A stretch of DNA of 64,000 nt from Acidimicrobiaceae bacterium. GTDB taxonomy: Bacteria; Actinomycetota; Acidimicrobiia; Acidimicrobiales; RAAP-2. The stretch covers positions 1 to 64,000 of the forward strand of contig PMOQ01000044.1 in assembly GCA_003161255.1 (NCBI GenBank), given 5' to 3'. A program made the translations under genes and the position numbers. Positions 42,536-51,545 of this stretch are shown piece after piece. Numbering within the stretch: the stretch's first letter is position 1; each line of letters begins with the position of its first letter. The notes under the pieces were generated by a model, which saw nothing but the letters and a program-made list of their open reading frames with translations, was not told the origin of the DNA and ran no database searches.

Positions 42536-43957
42536 TCAGCAGGGCGTCGGGTCGTATGCCGGGATCGTCGTGGTGGTGGTCGTCGTCGTCGTAGATCCGG
42601 GTGTCGTCGTCGTGGTGGTCGCACCGGGGCCACTCAGAACCGGGATGACGAGCGGGTCGCTGTTGACGTCGAGCGGTGGGGTCGACGGCGTGTTCGGCGT
42701 GGTCCCGAGGAATTGGGTGATCATCTCCTGGGCAGCCGGCTCCTGGACAATCTCGACGTCCCCGCCACCGTTCTGCGCGCCGAGCGTCGGCAGGGTGAGG
42801 GTCTGCAGCTTGGACGGCGAGAACGCGTGGTACTTGTTGGCCAGCTCGTAGATCAGACCAAGGCCGAGGTTCTTGTCGACGGTGATGTCGTTCACCACCG
42901 AGTCGAGGAACGACTTGAGGGTCAGCGGATTAAAGGTCGACTCCACCTTCGAGATGAGCGCCTCGATGATCTCGTCCTGGCGCTGGATCCGACCGATGTC
43001 TGAAGACGGGTCGTAGGTCCAGCCGCCCGCGGCCGGGTCGTCGTACTGGAAGAACCTCGAACGGGCGAGAGCGAGCGTCTGGTTCCCGTTGAGGGTCTGA
43101 CAGCCGGTCGTCGGGATGGCGAGCCCGGAGTTGTCGATCTCGCACCCTTGATCGCTGCAGTCCCGGACCGGGTAGGTGAAGTTCATGTTGATGCCGCCCA
43201 CCGATCCGACGGCGTTGATGAGCCCGATGAAGTCGATCACGACGAAGTGGTTGATCGGGATGCCGAAGGTGTTCTCGATCGTCTCGGTGAGCGAGTTGAT
43301 CCCCGAGGCCGGCGTGGTGCCGCCGTTGAAGGCCGTGTTGATCTTCTGGGGGCCGCTCAGCCCGGTGCTCTCGGGGATCCCCGACATCTCGACCCAGGTG
43401 TCGCGCGGGATCGAGAGCAGCTGGGCCGTTCCGGCCTGGGGGTTCACATGGAGGATCTTGATCGTGTCGCTTCGCTGGCCCCCGTTCGTGGCCTCCGTGC
43501 CGAAGGACTTGGCCGCCTGACCGGTGTTCCCGGCCCGGCTGTCCGAGCCGACGATCAGCACATTGAACGGGGCGACGGAGCTGGTCACGACGGCGCACGA
43601 GGTGCAGTCGACCTTGGCCACCTTGTTCCACTCGTAGCGGAGGTAGGCGTAGCCCGAACCGACCACGCCGACGAGCAGGATGATGACGATGCCGAGGACC
43701 GTCAGCACCCGTCGCTTGGTGCTCCAGCGAGGCCGACGGCGGCGGTGACTCGGGCCCGTGCGCTGAGGAGCCTCAGCAGGTGCGGTCGGCGGGCGCCCCT
43801 CGATGTGGTCGCCGAGTGCCTTCAGCCTTTCTTCGTTGGCCAGCTTGGCGGCCGCCGATGCCGCGTCGGCGCCCTCGCCGAGTTGGGCGAGACGGCGGAG
43901 CGGATCGTTGCCGCGACGGCCGCCTTTAGACGAGTCCGACGAACGACCACCAGCCAT
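42536..43957 (-). CDS. LytR-CpsA-Psr (LCP) family cell-wall ligase
   Basis: 473-residue membrane-anchored LCP protein. A basic cytoplasmic N-terminus is followed by one transmembrane helix (VLTVLGIVIILLVGVVGSGY, about 80-100). The catalytic domain has NVLIVGSDSRAG, RSDTIKILHVNPQAG, SIPRDTWVEM, GPQKINTAF and LARSRFFQYDD, including the Arg/Asp residues that bind polyprenyl pyrophosphate. LCP enzymes attach polysaccharides to peptidoglycan. The C-terminus is a Thr-rich tail (about nine Thr in a row). ATG 43957 is chosen; 43975 is possible. Confidence 0.9.
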   Translation of the reverse strand: MAGGRSSDSSKGGRRGNDPLRRLAQLGEGADAASAAAKLANEERLKALGDHIEGRPPTAPAEAPQRTGPSHRRRRPRWSTKRRVLTVLGIVIILLVGVVGSGYAYLRYEWNKVAKVDCTSCAVVTSSVAPFNVLIVGSDSRAGNTGQAAKSFGTEATNGGQRSDTIKILHVNPQAGTAQLLSIPRDTWVEMSGIPESTGLSGPQKINTAFNGGTTPASGINSLTETIENTFGIPINHFVVIDFIGLINAVGSVGGINMNFTYPVRDCSDQGCEIDNSGLAIPTTGCQTLNGNQTLALARSRFFQYDDPAAGGWTYDPSSDIGRIQRQDEIIEALISKVESTFNPLTLKSFLDSVVNDITVDKNLGLGLIYELANKYHAFSPSKLQTLTLPTLGAQNGGGDVEIVQEPAAQEMITQFLGTTPNTPSTPPLDVNSDPLVIPVLSGPGATTTTTTPGSTTTTTTTTTIPAYDPTPC

Positions 43958-44077
43958 GGCGGCCCACGGTACCAACCGCTTCCGACGGGCCCACCCCGGG
44001 CCCCACCAGGTCGGCCGCTCTTTATCAACTTCTTAGAGCGACTCCGCCAGGACCTCGGGCCGCGGGAGCGGGCGTCA

Positions 44078-44815
44078 TCAGGCGCTGTAGGCGCCGTAGC
44101 CGGACGTGTCGAGCTCGTCGGCGAGCTCGGGCCCACCCTCGGCAACGATCCGGCCGCCCACCATCACATGCACGCGGTCGGCTCGCAGCTCTTGGAGCAG
44201 GCGGCGGAAGTGGGTCACGGCCAACACGCCGAGGCCCCACTCCGACGTCGCCAGCTCGATTCGACGCGCGACCGAGCGCAGCGCGTCGATGTCGAGGCCC
44301 GAGTCGATCTCGTCGAGCACCGCGAAACGGGGCCGGAGCACGCCCATCTGGAGGATCTCGTTGCGTTTGCGCTCGCCGCCCGACAGATCGACATTGAGGG
44401 CCCGGTCGAGGAAGCGCCGGTCGAACCCGATCGCGTCGGCCTCCGCATCGAGGGAGGTCGCGACCCGGTCGGCGTCTCCCGCGGTCTCCCGGAGGGCCTC
44501 GGTGAGCACGGCTGCGAGGCGCACACCCGGGACCTCGATGGGGTGCTGGAGGGCCAGGTACAGGCCGGCGCGGGCCCGGCGCCAGCTCGGCAACCCGGCC
44601 AGCTCGGTCCCGTCGATCGTGATACTGCCGGCGGTCACCGTCGGCCCCGGTCGGCCCATCAACGCGTGCGCGAGCGTGCTCTTGCCCGACCCGTTCGGGC
44701 CCATGACGACGTGGACTTCACCCGCCGCGACCTCGAGGTCGACGCCGTGGAGGATCTCGGCCCCGCCGGCCTCGGCGTGGAGGCCCGACACCTTGAGCGT
44801 CCCGGTGGCCGTCAC
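44078..44815 (-). CDS. sufC: Fe-S assembly ATPase SufC (locus 2)
   Basis: 245-residue SufC. Walker A is GPNGSGKST, the signature LSGGERKRNEILQ, Walker B FAVLDEIDSGLDIDAL. It is the fourth Suf gene of the sufB-sufD-Rieske-sufC operon and begins at GTG 44815 overlapping the Rieske stop (GTGA). Because it is next to sufB and sufD, it is the likely scaffold ATPase, leaving the copy at 22418 as a duplicate or alternative. Both copies have intact motifs but differ throughout, so the duplication is not recent. Confidence 0.93.
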   Translation of the reverse strand: MTATGTLKVSGLHAEAGGAEILHGVDLEVAAGEVHVVMGPNGSGKSTLAHALMGRPGPTVTAGSITIDGTELAGLPSWRRARAGLYLALQHPIEVPGVRLAAVLTEALRETAGDADRVATSLDAEADAIGFDRRFLDRALNVDLSGGERKRNEILQMGVLRPRFAVLDEIDSGLDIDALRSVARRIELATSEWGLGVLAVTHFRRLLQELRADRVHVMVGGRIVAEGGPELADELDTSGYGAYSA

Positions 44816-45129
44816 GGGAGCACCAGCACCACGTCGTCGCCCTCGACCTCGACCACGAACACCGGGACCGGGGTGGTGGCCGGGAACGACCGGGGCTCAC
44901 CCGTCACCAGATCGAACATGCTCCCGTGCTGCGGGCACTCGATCTCGCACTCGTCGGCCCACACCTCGCCCTCGCCCAAGGAGTAGTCCTCGTGGCTGCA
45001 CCGGTCGCCGATCGCATAGAAGTCGTCCTCGATCCGCACGAGGGCGATCCGGGTCCCGGCGACGTCGAACCGGCGGGCCTCGCCCGAGACGAGCTCGTCG
45101 CGCCGGCACAGGACCTGGCGCTCACCCAT
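44812..45129 (-). CDS. Rieske-type ferredoxin of SUF operon
   Basis: 105-residue non-haem Rieske ferredoxin. The [2Fe-2S] ligands are in RCSHEDYSLGEG (Cys-x-His) and ECPQHGSMFDL (Cys-x-x-His). Such a gene commonly sits in actinobacterial suf operons and may deliver electrons for cluster assembly. Its start overlaps the sufD end by 8 bp and its stop overlaps the sufC start. Confidence 0.9.
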   Translation of the reverse strand: MGERQVLCRRDELVSGEARRFDVAGTRIALVRIEDDFYAIGDRCSHEDYSLGEGEVWADECEIECPQHGSMFDLVTGEPRSFPATTPVPVFVVEVEGDDVVLVLP

Positions 45130-46423
45130 CGGACTCGCCCCCCCGCCCGAGCAGCCCGGCCAGCCGCTGCCCGATGCGACGGCGCAGCGGCCCGGCCGCG
45201 CTCGGCACCGGGGAGCGCTCGACGATGTCGTCGAAGAACCCGAGCACGATCAGCCGCTCGGCCCGGTCGGGCGAGATGCCGCGGGACTCGAGGTAGTAGC
45301 GCTGGTCCTCGTCGACCGGGCCGACGCTCGATGCGTGGCTGCACCGGACGTCGTTCTCCTCGATGTCGAGGTTGGGCACAGAGTCGGCGTGCGCGCTCGC
45401 GTCGAGGACCAGGTTGTGGTTCGTCTGCATGGCGTCCGAACGCGCCGCCCCGTTGCGGACCCGGATGAGGCCCGTGTAGATCGACCGGGATCGCTCGGCG
45501 ACGGCCCCCTTGCACAGGAGGTCGCTGGTCGTCTTGCCGGCCACGTGGTCCTGGAGCGTCCGCACATCGTGGATCTGATCGCCCGAACCGAGGTAGACGG
45601 TGGTGAGCTCGGTCGAGCTGCCCTGGCCGACCGCCGCCGCGTCGACCCGGCAGCGGTCGTAGGCACCGCCCAGCCCGGCGGTGAAGCTCTTCAGTGTGCC
45701 GTCCCGCCCGACCGTCGCCCCGAGCCTGGCCAGGTGCCAGGTGTCGTGGCTGAGGTCCTGGACCATCACATAGGAGAGACGGCCCCGATCGCCCACCACC
45801 ATCTCGCCCACGGGGACGACGAGGCCGGAACCGGCATCGGCCGGGCCGGCGATCACCTCGATGACCCTGGCCTCGGCGTCCTCGCCGACGCGCGTGAGAC
45901 TGCGCAGCAGGGTGGTCGGCGCGGGACCGTCGCCGGTGCCGCCGTCGCACCAGTGCACGATCACGACCGGTTCGTCGAGGGTGACCCTCGCCGGGATGTC
46001 GAGGGTGATCGCGTCTGGGATGAAGCTGTCGTTGAGGGCCACGAAGAAGTCGTCACGGCCGACCACCTCGCCGAACCCGCTCGGCTCGGTCTCGAGGCTC
46101 GAAGCCGGCGCGAACACCACCGTTTCGGGCAGGCCCCGCCGCTCGAGCAGCGCGATCCGGCCGTTGTGGATGATGGCCCGGGGCCCGGCGCCGAACTCGT
46201 CGGCGAGGGCGAGGGCGTCGTCGAGGGCCGCGCCGTGCCCGGGCGCTGCGACCGGACGGTGTGCGTCGAGGTCGAGCCGACCGATCGGCGAGTACCGCCA
46301 GACCTCCGCCTCGTCGGTCGGCTGGGAGATGCCGCCGAGTCGCTCGAATGCCGCTGCTCGTCGAGTCGAGAGCCATGCCGGCCCGCCGAGGGCCGCCGAC
46401 TCCTCAGCCGGAAAGGTTCGCAC
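45122..46423 (-). CDS. sufD: Fe-S assembly scaffold protein SufD
   Basis: 433-residue SufD. The conserved C-terminal beta-helix shows STELTTVYLGSGDQIHDVRTL, CKGAVAERSRSIYTGLIRV, NHNLVLDASAHADSVPNLDI and NDVRCSHASSVGPVDEDQRYY, with the His of the CSHASS motif that helps bind iron at the SufB-SufD interface. N-terminal half is divergent as usual. It starts at GTG 46423 with GAGGGG upstream. It partners SufB and SufC. Confidence 0.92.
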   Translation of the reverse strand: MRTFPAEESAALGGPAWLSTRRAAAFERLGGISQPTDEAEVWRYSPIGRLDLDAHRPVAAPGHGAALDDALALADEFGAGPRAIIHNGRIALLERRGLPETVVFAPASSLETEPSGFGEVVGRDDFFVALNDSFIPDAITLDIPARVTLDEPVVIVHWCDGGTGDGPAPTTLLRSLTRVGEDAEARVIEVIAGPADAGSGLVVPVGEMVVGDRGRLSYVMVQDLSHDTWHLARLGATVGRDGTLKSFTAGLGGAYDRCRVDAAAVGQGSSTELTTVYLGSGDQIHDVRTLQDHVAGKTTSDLLCKGAVAERSRSIYTGLIRVRNGAARSDAMQTNHNLVLDASAHADSVPNLDIEENDVRCSHASSVGPVDEDQRYYLESRGISPDRAERLIVLGFFDDIVERSPVPSAAGPLRRRIGQRLAGLLGRGGESDG

Positions 46424-46468
46424 GCTGCCCCTCGGTGCGGGTCCGTGTTGCCGAGTGCGGTGACCGGG

Positions 46469-46801
46469 TCAGCGCGGCTTGCGACGCCAACGCCGACGGG
46501 AGGCCTTGGCGTCGTTTCGCCGGGCCTCGGCCAGAGCATCCTCGGCGATGTCGTTCACAATGCTCTCGGCATTGGAGAGGACCGCCGTCATCTCCTCCAC
46601 CGGCACGTTGGGCTCGTCCTCGATCGCCGGCTCGACAAGCGACCCGTGGACCCAGCCGACGTCGGCCAGCCGACGCTCGTAGCGCGGGCAGTTGTCCGGG
46701 CATCGCCACGGTGCCTCGGGGGCGAGGTCGAGGACGCAGAAGCGCGCCACCTCGCCGGACGCATAGGTCCTGCTCTGGAAGTGCTTGCACTCCTCGCGCA
46801 T
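46469..46801 (-). CDS. Cys-rich small protein between sufB and sufD
   Basis: 110-residue protein with Cys and His in EECKHFQSR, ARFCVLDLAPE, RCPDNCPRYERR, a pattern that could hold zinc or an Fe-S cluster. The second half is helical and ends in a very basic RRRWRRKPR. It lies 49 bp after sufB and 46 bp before sufD on the same strand, so it is part of the SUF operon. I know of no assigned function. ATG 46801 is chosen; a GTG two codons upstream is also possible. Confidence 0.7.
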   Translation of the reverse strand: MREECKHFQSRTYASGEVARFCVLDLAPEAPWRCPDNCPRYERRLADVGWVHGSLVEPAIEDEPNVPVEEMTAVLSNAESIVNDIAEDALAEARRNDAKASRRRWRRKPR

Positions 46802-46849
46802 CGGCACGACACCATCGTGCCACCCGAAGAGGGCTCCGGTGACACGGGC

Positions 46850-48253
46850 TCAGCCGACCGAGCCCTCCATCTGCAGCTCGATCAGCCGACTCCACTCCAC
46901 CGCGTACTCCATGGGGAGGGTCCGGGTTATGGGCTCGATGAACCCGTTCACGATCATGCCCATGGCCTGGGACTCGGAAAGACCCCGGCTCATCAGGTAA
47001 AAGAGCTGGTCATCGCCGATCTTGGCCACCGTGGCCTCGTGCCCGATGCTGGCGTCGCGCTCGCCGACCTCCATGTAGGGCTTGGTCTCGGAGATCGACT
47101 GCTCGTCGAGCAATAGGGCGTCGCAGCGGACGAAGGACTTGGCCCCCGTGGCGCCCTCGTTGACGTGCACGAGGCCCCGGTAGGTGGTCTGGCCCCCACC
47201 CTTCGAGATCGACTTCGACACGATGGTGGAGGTGGTCTCGGGTGCCGCGTGGATCATCTTGGCCCCGGCGTCCTGGTGCTGGCCGGGCCCGGCGTACGCG
47301 ACCGACAGGACCTCGCCGGACGCCTTCGGGCCCATCAGGTACACCGACGGGTACTTCATGGTGAGGCGCGAGCCGATGTTCCCGTCGATCCACTCGACGC
47401 GTGCCTCGGCCTCGGCCCGGGCCCGCTTGGTGACGAGGTTGTAGACGTTGTTCGACCAGTTCTGGATGGTCGTGTACGTGATCCGGCTGCCCTGGAGGGC
47501 CACCAGCTCGACAACCGCCGAGTGGAGCGAGTCGGTCGAGTACACGGGGGCCGAGCAGCCCTCGATGTAATGGACCTCGGATCCCTCGTCGGCGATGATC
47601 AGCGTCCGCTCGAACTGGCCCATGTTCTCGGTGTTGATCCGGAAGTAGGCCTGCAGCGGCATGTCCACCTTCACGCCCGGGGGGACGTAGATGAACGATC
47701 CGCCCGACCACACGGCCGAGTTGAGCGCGGCGAACTTGTTGTCGTTGGGCGGGATGATCGTCCCGAACCACTTGCGGACGATGTCGGGGTACTCGCGTAC
47801 CGCGGTGTCCATGTCGGAGAACAAGACGCCCTGGGCCTCGAGGTCGTCCCGGTTGCGGTGGAACACCACCTCGGACTCGTACTGGGCCGTGACCCCGGCC
47901 AGGTACTTGCGCTCGGCCTCGGGGATCCCGAGCTTCTCGTAGGTGTTCTTGATCTCGGGAGGCAGGTCGTTCCAGTCCTTGACCTGGTCCCCCATCGGCT
48001 TGACGTAGTAGTAGATGTCGTCGAAGTCGAGGCTGGGCATGTTGACCGCGAACCACGCCGCCATCGGCTTGCGCTCGAACCGAGCCAACGCCTTCAGCCG
48101 GAAGTCCCGCATCCAGTCGGGTTCCTTCTTGATGGCCGACATCTCGCGGACGATCTCCTCGTTCAGGCCCTTCTTGGGCTTGAACACATAGTCCGTCTCG
48201 GTGTCGCTCCAGCCGAGCTGGTAACGACCGAGATCGAGATCTGTCAGTGCCAT
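46850..48253 (-). CDS. sufB: Fe-S assembly scaffold protein SufB
   Basis: 467-residue SufB. It contains the family signatures FSDMDTAVREYPDIVRKWFG, SGGSFIYVPPGVKVDMPLQ, EGCSAPVYSTDSLHSAVVE and SETKPYMEVGERDASIGHEA, including the conserved CSAP cysteine and the Glu/His residues used in nascent cluster formation. SufB is the main scaffold subunit. It heads locus 2, with GGAG 5 nt before ATG 48253. No SufR-type regulator gene is seen upstream. Confidence 0.95.
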   Translation of the reverse strand: MALTDLDLGRYQLGWSDTETDYVFKPKKGLNEEIVREMSAIKKEPDWMRDFRLKALARFERKPMAAWFAVNMPSLDFDDIYYYVKPMGDQVKDWNDLPPEIKNTYEKLGIPEAERKYLAGVTAQYESEVVFHRNRDDLEAQGVLFSDMDTAVREYPDIVRKWFGTIIPPNDNKFAALNSAVWSGGSFIYVPPGVKVDMPLQAYFRINTENMGQFERTLIIADEGSEVHYIEGCSAPVYSTDSLHSAVVELVALQGSRITYTTIQNWSNNVYNLVTKRARAEAEARVEWIDGNIGSRLTMKYPSVYLMGPKASGEVLSVAYAGPGQHQDAGAKMIHAAPETTSTIVSKSISKGGGQTTYRGLVHVNEGATGAKSFVRCDALLLDEQSISETKPYMEVGERDASIGHEATVAKIGDDQLFYLMSRGLSESQAMGMIVNGFIEPITRTLPMEYAVEWSRLIELQMEGSVG

Positions 48254-48458
48254 TGGGACTCCGGTGCTTTCCTGGTGGGATCGGTGGTCCGGCCATGTGG
48301 CCCGACCAGGGCATTTCCCCTATCTCGATAGTAACAACTTCAGGCCACGATCGGAACGCCTCCCTGAGCTGGACCGACGCCTCTCCGCCCACCCCGGGCC
48401 CCGGATCCGACGGGCTAGTACCTTTCGGGCCGGATTCACGCGAGCGACAGGGGGGGCC

Positions 48459-49961
48459 ATGTCCGAGGTCCTGGTTGCGGTGACTGGCGGCACGCTCAAG
48501 GGCGGCCAGTCGGATGGCATCGTTTCGTTGAAGGGGGTGCCCTACGCCGCTCCCCCGATCGGACCGCTTCGCTGGGCGGCTCCCCGGCCAGTCGAGCGCT
48601 GGGACGGGGTCCGCGACGCGCTCGAGTACGGACCCTCGTGTCCCCAGCCGGCCGAGCGCCCGGAGGGCTGGGATGCCGAGACTGCCGAGAGCGAGGACTG
48701 CCTCGTCCTCAACGTCTGGACTCCGGGACTCGACGATGGGCGGCGGCCCGTCATGGTCTGGATCCACGGGGGCGGGTACACCACCGGCTCCGGATCGTGG
48801 CCGCTCTACAACGGTGCGGCGCTGGCCCGCCGCGGCGAGGTCGTCGTCGTGACCGTCAACCACCGGTTGGGCGTGCTCGGGTACCTCCACCTGGCCGGGC
48901 TGGGTGGCCCCGAGCTCGCGACGTCCGGAAACGCGGGGATGCTCGACCTCGTGGCCTCGCTCGAGTGGGTCCGGGACAACATCGAGTCGCTGGGCGGCGA
49001 CCCAGCCAACGTGACCATCTTCGGCGAGTCGGGCGGCGGGGCGAAGGTCAGCACGCTGCATGCGATGCCGTCGGCTCGCGCCCTGTTCCACCGCGCGGTG
49101 GTCCAGAGCGGGCCCGGCCTCTACGTGCAGACACCCGAACAGGCCAACGAAACGGCGAGCAACCTCCTCGGGGAACTCGGCATCGAGACCGGGCCGGCAT
49201 GCATCGACGACCTGAGGGCCCTCGCGGTCGGGCGGCTCCTCGAGGCACAACGCGGGCTGGCCGCCCGCCCGGCCGCCGGCGGTCGCCCGGCCGGCCCGAT
49301 GGGTGTGTTCGGTCCCGTGCTGGACGGTGCCGCAGTCGCCGCCCATCCGGCCGAGGCGTTTGCCGACGGGTCCGCCGACGATGTGCCGATGCTGATCGGG
49401 CGCAACAACGACGAGGGGACCCTCCTCATGGCCGGAGACCCGGTGCTCACCGACCCCGACGGCCTCGGCGAGGGCGACCTCGAAGCGAGACTGTCAACGT
49501 TCGGCGACCGGGCCGAGGCCCTGTTGGCCGGATACCGGGCCGCCTATCCCGACGCGACAGCGCTGGACCTGCTGATCGCGATCCGCTCCGACGCCTTCAT
49601 GGGGCTCGGGACGGTTCGCCTGGCCGAGAAGAAGCTGAAGGGAACGAAGGCGCCCGTCTACATGTACCGGTTCAACTGGGCCGCCGGGCCGCTGCGTTCG
49701 GGTCACGGGTTCGAGATCGCCTTCGTGTTCGACAATGTCCACGAGCCCGTGATGCACCGCAGCGCGAGCCGGGCCGAACTGGCCGACCGGATGAGCGAGG
49801 CCTGGATCGCCTTTGCGCGCGACGGCGACCCGAACCATGCCGGGCTGCCCGAGTGGCCGGCCTACTCGTTGGAGGATCGTTCGACGATGCTCTTCGACCG
49901 CGAGACATGCGGAGTCGAGACCGACCCCTTCGAGGTCGTCCACTCGCTCTGGCGGAACTGA
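48459..49961 (+). CDS. type B carboxylesterase
   Basis: 500-residue carboxylesterase. The N-terminus has SLKGVPYAAPPIGPLRW; the type B signature is SEDCLVLNVWTP; the oxyanion hole is IHGGGYTTG; the nucleophile elbow is FGESGGGAK (Ser); the acid Glu is in GRNNDEGTLL; and the His is in SGHGFEIAFVF. It hydrolyses ester or carbamate bonds. No signal peptide is seen. ATG 48459 is preceded by a G-rich stretch (CAGGGGGG). It is divergent from sufB. Confidence 0.9.
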   Translation: MSEVLVAVTGGTLKGGQSDGIVSLKGVPYAAPPIGPLRWAAPRPVERWDGVRDALEYGPSCPQPAERPEGWDAETAESEDCLVLNVWTPGLDDGRRPVMVWIHGGGYTTGSGSWPLYNGAALARRGEVVVVTVNHRLGVLGYLHLAGLGGPELATSGNAGMLDLVASLEWVRDNIESLGGDPANVTIFGESGGGAKVSTLHAMPSARALFHRAVVQSGPGLYVQTPEQANETASNLLGELGIETGPACIDDLRALAVGRLLEAQRGLAARPAAGGRPAGPMGVFGPVLDGAAVAAHPAEAFADGSADDVPMLIGRNNDEGTLLMAGDPVLTDPDGLGEGDLEARLSTFGDRAEALLAGYRAAYPDATALDLLIAIRSDAFMGLGTVRLAEKKLKGTKAPVYMYRFNWAAGPLRSGHGFEIAFVFDNVHEPVMHRSASRAELADRMSEAWIAFARDGDPNHAGLPEWPAYSLEDRSTMLFDRETCGVETDPFEVVHSLWRN

Positions 49962-49975
49962 ACGCCGCAGAACAC

Positions 49976-50866
49976 TTAGGTCGTCGGCGGGGTCGACGTC
50001 GTCGAGGTCGACGTCGGCGGGGTGACCCCCGCGAACGTGATGTTGAGCGGGGCCGGGATGGGGTTGGGGAACGTCACCGGCGTCTTGTCGATCTGGATCG
50101 TCACGCTCGACGGCGCACCCAGTTGGACCTTGCTCGTGCCGGTCAACACGATCTGCTTGGTCTGCCCTGGGTTCAGAACGGCGGCATAGGGGGTCTGGCC
50201 GGCCGAGTTGGTGACCTGGATGTAACACTGACCCGTGGTTGCCTTGAAGCTCACGGTGTAGGACGGGAACGGCAGGGTGTACGTGGCGTCGGTGCCGCTC
50301 GCCGAGCTGGGCGCGAACGTCGGCGGCACCGTCGTCGTGGTGGTGGTCGGCGCGACCTTGCCCTTGTGCACCTTGCCGATCGTGGTCGAGGTCGTGGTGT
50401 GGGGGTTGCGGGAGTGGGCACCCGCGATGGCGAGGCCGGTGACAAGGATGATGACGGCAACCGCCGCGGCGATCGGCGCGCCGAGTCTGCGGGGTCGGTG
50501 GCCCATCCGGGCGATCGAGGTGTCCCGGCTCCGGCGGCGGTAGGTGGGTGGTGGGGCCGGCCCAGCACCCGGCTCACGCCCGTGTTGGCCGGTCTCCTCC
50601 ACCGCGCGCCGACGCGACGGAGAGGAGGAGATCTCGATTCGCCCGTGCTCGCCGACAACGGGTTGCTGGTCGGCGTCGCCTTGGGGGCCGGTGCTGCCGA
50701 TCACCCGGACCGAGCCGCTCTGGCGGCGCCGGAGCTCTTCCAACCTCTCCAAGCGCTGCTGGTAGCCGGCCACCGAGTGCATCTCGTCGGACCCGCGGTG
50801 GCGCAGGGCCCAGACGGCGAGTCCGGCCAACACGGCCACGCCGACCAGCACCAACACGAACTCCAT
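49976..50866 (-). CDS. membrane-anchored protein with RodZ C-terminal-like domain
   Basis: 296-residue protein. It has an N-terminal hydrophobic segment (MEFVLVLVGVAVLAGLAVW), a polar linker with Arg/Gln-rich helix YQQRLERLEELRRRQ, a second hydrophobic segment (AAAVAVIILVTGLAIAGAH), a Thr-rich linker and a C-terminal beta domain (YTVSFKATTGQCYIQVTN, PGQTKQIVLTGTSKVQLGAP) like DUF4115 of RodZ. No helix-turn-helix is present, unlike true RodZ. It probably works in the envelope. Confidence 0.7.
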   Translation of the reverse strand: MEFVLVLVGVAVLAGLAVWALRHRGSDEMHSVAGYQQRLERLEELRRRQSGSVRVIGSTGPQGDADQQPVVGEHGRIEISSSPSRRRAVEETGQHGREPGAGPAPPPTYRRRSRDTSIARMGHRPRRLGAPIAAAVAVIILVTGLAIAGAHSRNPHTTTSTTIGKVHKGKVAPTTTTTTVPPTFAPSSASGTDATYTLPFPSYTVSFKATTGQCYIQVTNSAGQTPYAAVLNPGQTKQIVLTGTSKVQLGAPSSVTIQIDKTPVTFPNPIPAPLNITFAGVTPPTSTSTTSTPPTT

Positions 50867-50953
50867 CCCCCCATTCAACAGGAGAAACTGGGCGTGGGCC
50901 GTTCCGACGAACCCTCTAGCGGGGGTGCACCGTCACCGTCAGGGACTGGCTCG

Positions 50954-51499
50954 TCAGCGCGACATCGCGGGGATGCGGTCGGCCGGGATATCGGCCAGAC
51001 GCGGATTGTTGCGGTCCCGTTCAGAGATGACGGGCTCGCCGACGCCCCAGTCGACGTCCAGATCCGGGTCGTCCCACGCCACACCGAGCTCGTCGTCGGG
51101 GTTGTAGTAGCCGTCGACCATGTACCAAAGGACGATGTCGGTGATCGCCGCGAAGCCGTGGGCGACCCCCGGTGGGATGTACACGGCCCGGTGGGACGAA
51201 CCGGTCAGCTGCACCACCATCGTCGTGCCGTGCGTCGGGCTGCCGGTCCTCAGGTCGTGCAGCACGACCCGCACTGTCCCGGCGACCACGTACCAGTAGT
51301 CGGCCTGGTGGAGGTGGTAGTGGAACGCGACCACCGTGCCCGCGACCTTGTCGGACCGGTTGGCCTGGACCATGTCGGGCCGGCCGGGGAACCACTCCTT
51401 GCGCCATGTCTCGACGAACGTGCCCCTCGGGTCGCCGTGGACATCGTGGCCGACGAGCACCACGCCGTCGATCTCATTCGATTCGATGAGCTCGGGCAT
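50954..51499 (-). CDS. dTDP-4-dehydrorhamnose 3,5-epimerase family protein
   Basis: 181-residue cupin-fold sugar epimerase. The family layout is VLVGHDVHGDPRGTFVETWR, QANRSDKVAGTVVAFHYH (in place of the usual RGLHYQ), VLHDLRTGSPTHG, and YIPPGVAHGFAAITD. RmlC converts dTDP-4-keto-6-deoxyglucose in rhamnose synthesis. Lack of the exact RGLHYQ motif and of other rml genes nearby leaves the substrate open. ATG 51499 is the natural family start. Confidence 0.83.
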   Translation of the reverse strand: MPELIESNEIDGVVLVGHDVHGDPRGTFVETWRKEWFPGRPDMVQANRSDKVAGTVVAFHYHLHQADYWYVVAGTVRVVLHDLRTGSPTHGTTMVVQLTGSSHRAVYIPPGVAHGFAAITDIVLWYMVDGYYNPDDELGVAWDDPDLDVDWGVGEPVISERDRNNPRLADIPADRIPAMSR

Positions 51500-51545
51500 G
51501 GGGACCGAGGGTAGTGGTTGAGGGCCCGGTACCGAAGTGCCGGGC

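Noticed and set aside
42570-42851. Poly-Val peptide frame
   Set aside because: It is the antisense of the Thr-rich tail of the LCP protein.
43148-44986. Very long plus-strand open frame opposite the LCP and sufC genes
   Set aside because: It is an antisense shadow of high-GC coding sequence: Arg/Gly/Asp/Val-rich, no family motif, while the minus strand encodes LCP and SufC.
45335-47116. Long plus-strand frame opposite sufD and sufB
   Set aside because: Composition of a mirror frame; SufD and SufB on the minus strand are certain.
47010-49346. 778-codon minus-strand frame
   Set aside because: Overlaps sufB in another frame and lies opposite the carboxylesterase; no domains.
48638-51514. 958-codon plus-strand frame
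   Set aside because: Shadow of the carboxylesterase and of two minus-strand genes; Arg/Gly/Ala-rich throughout.
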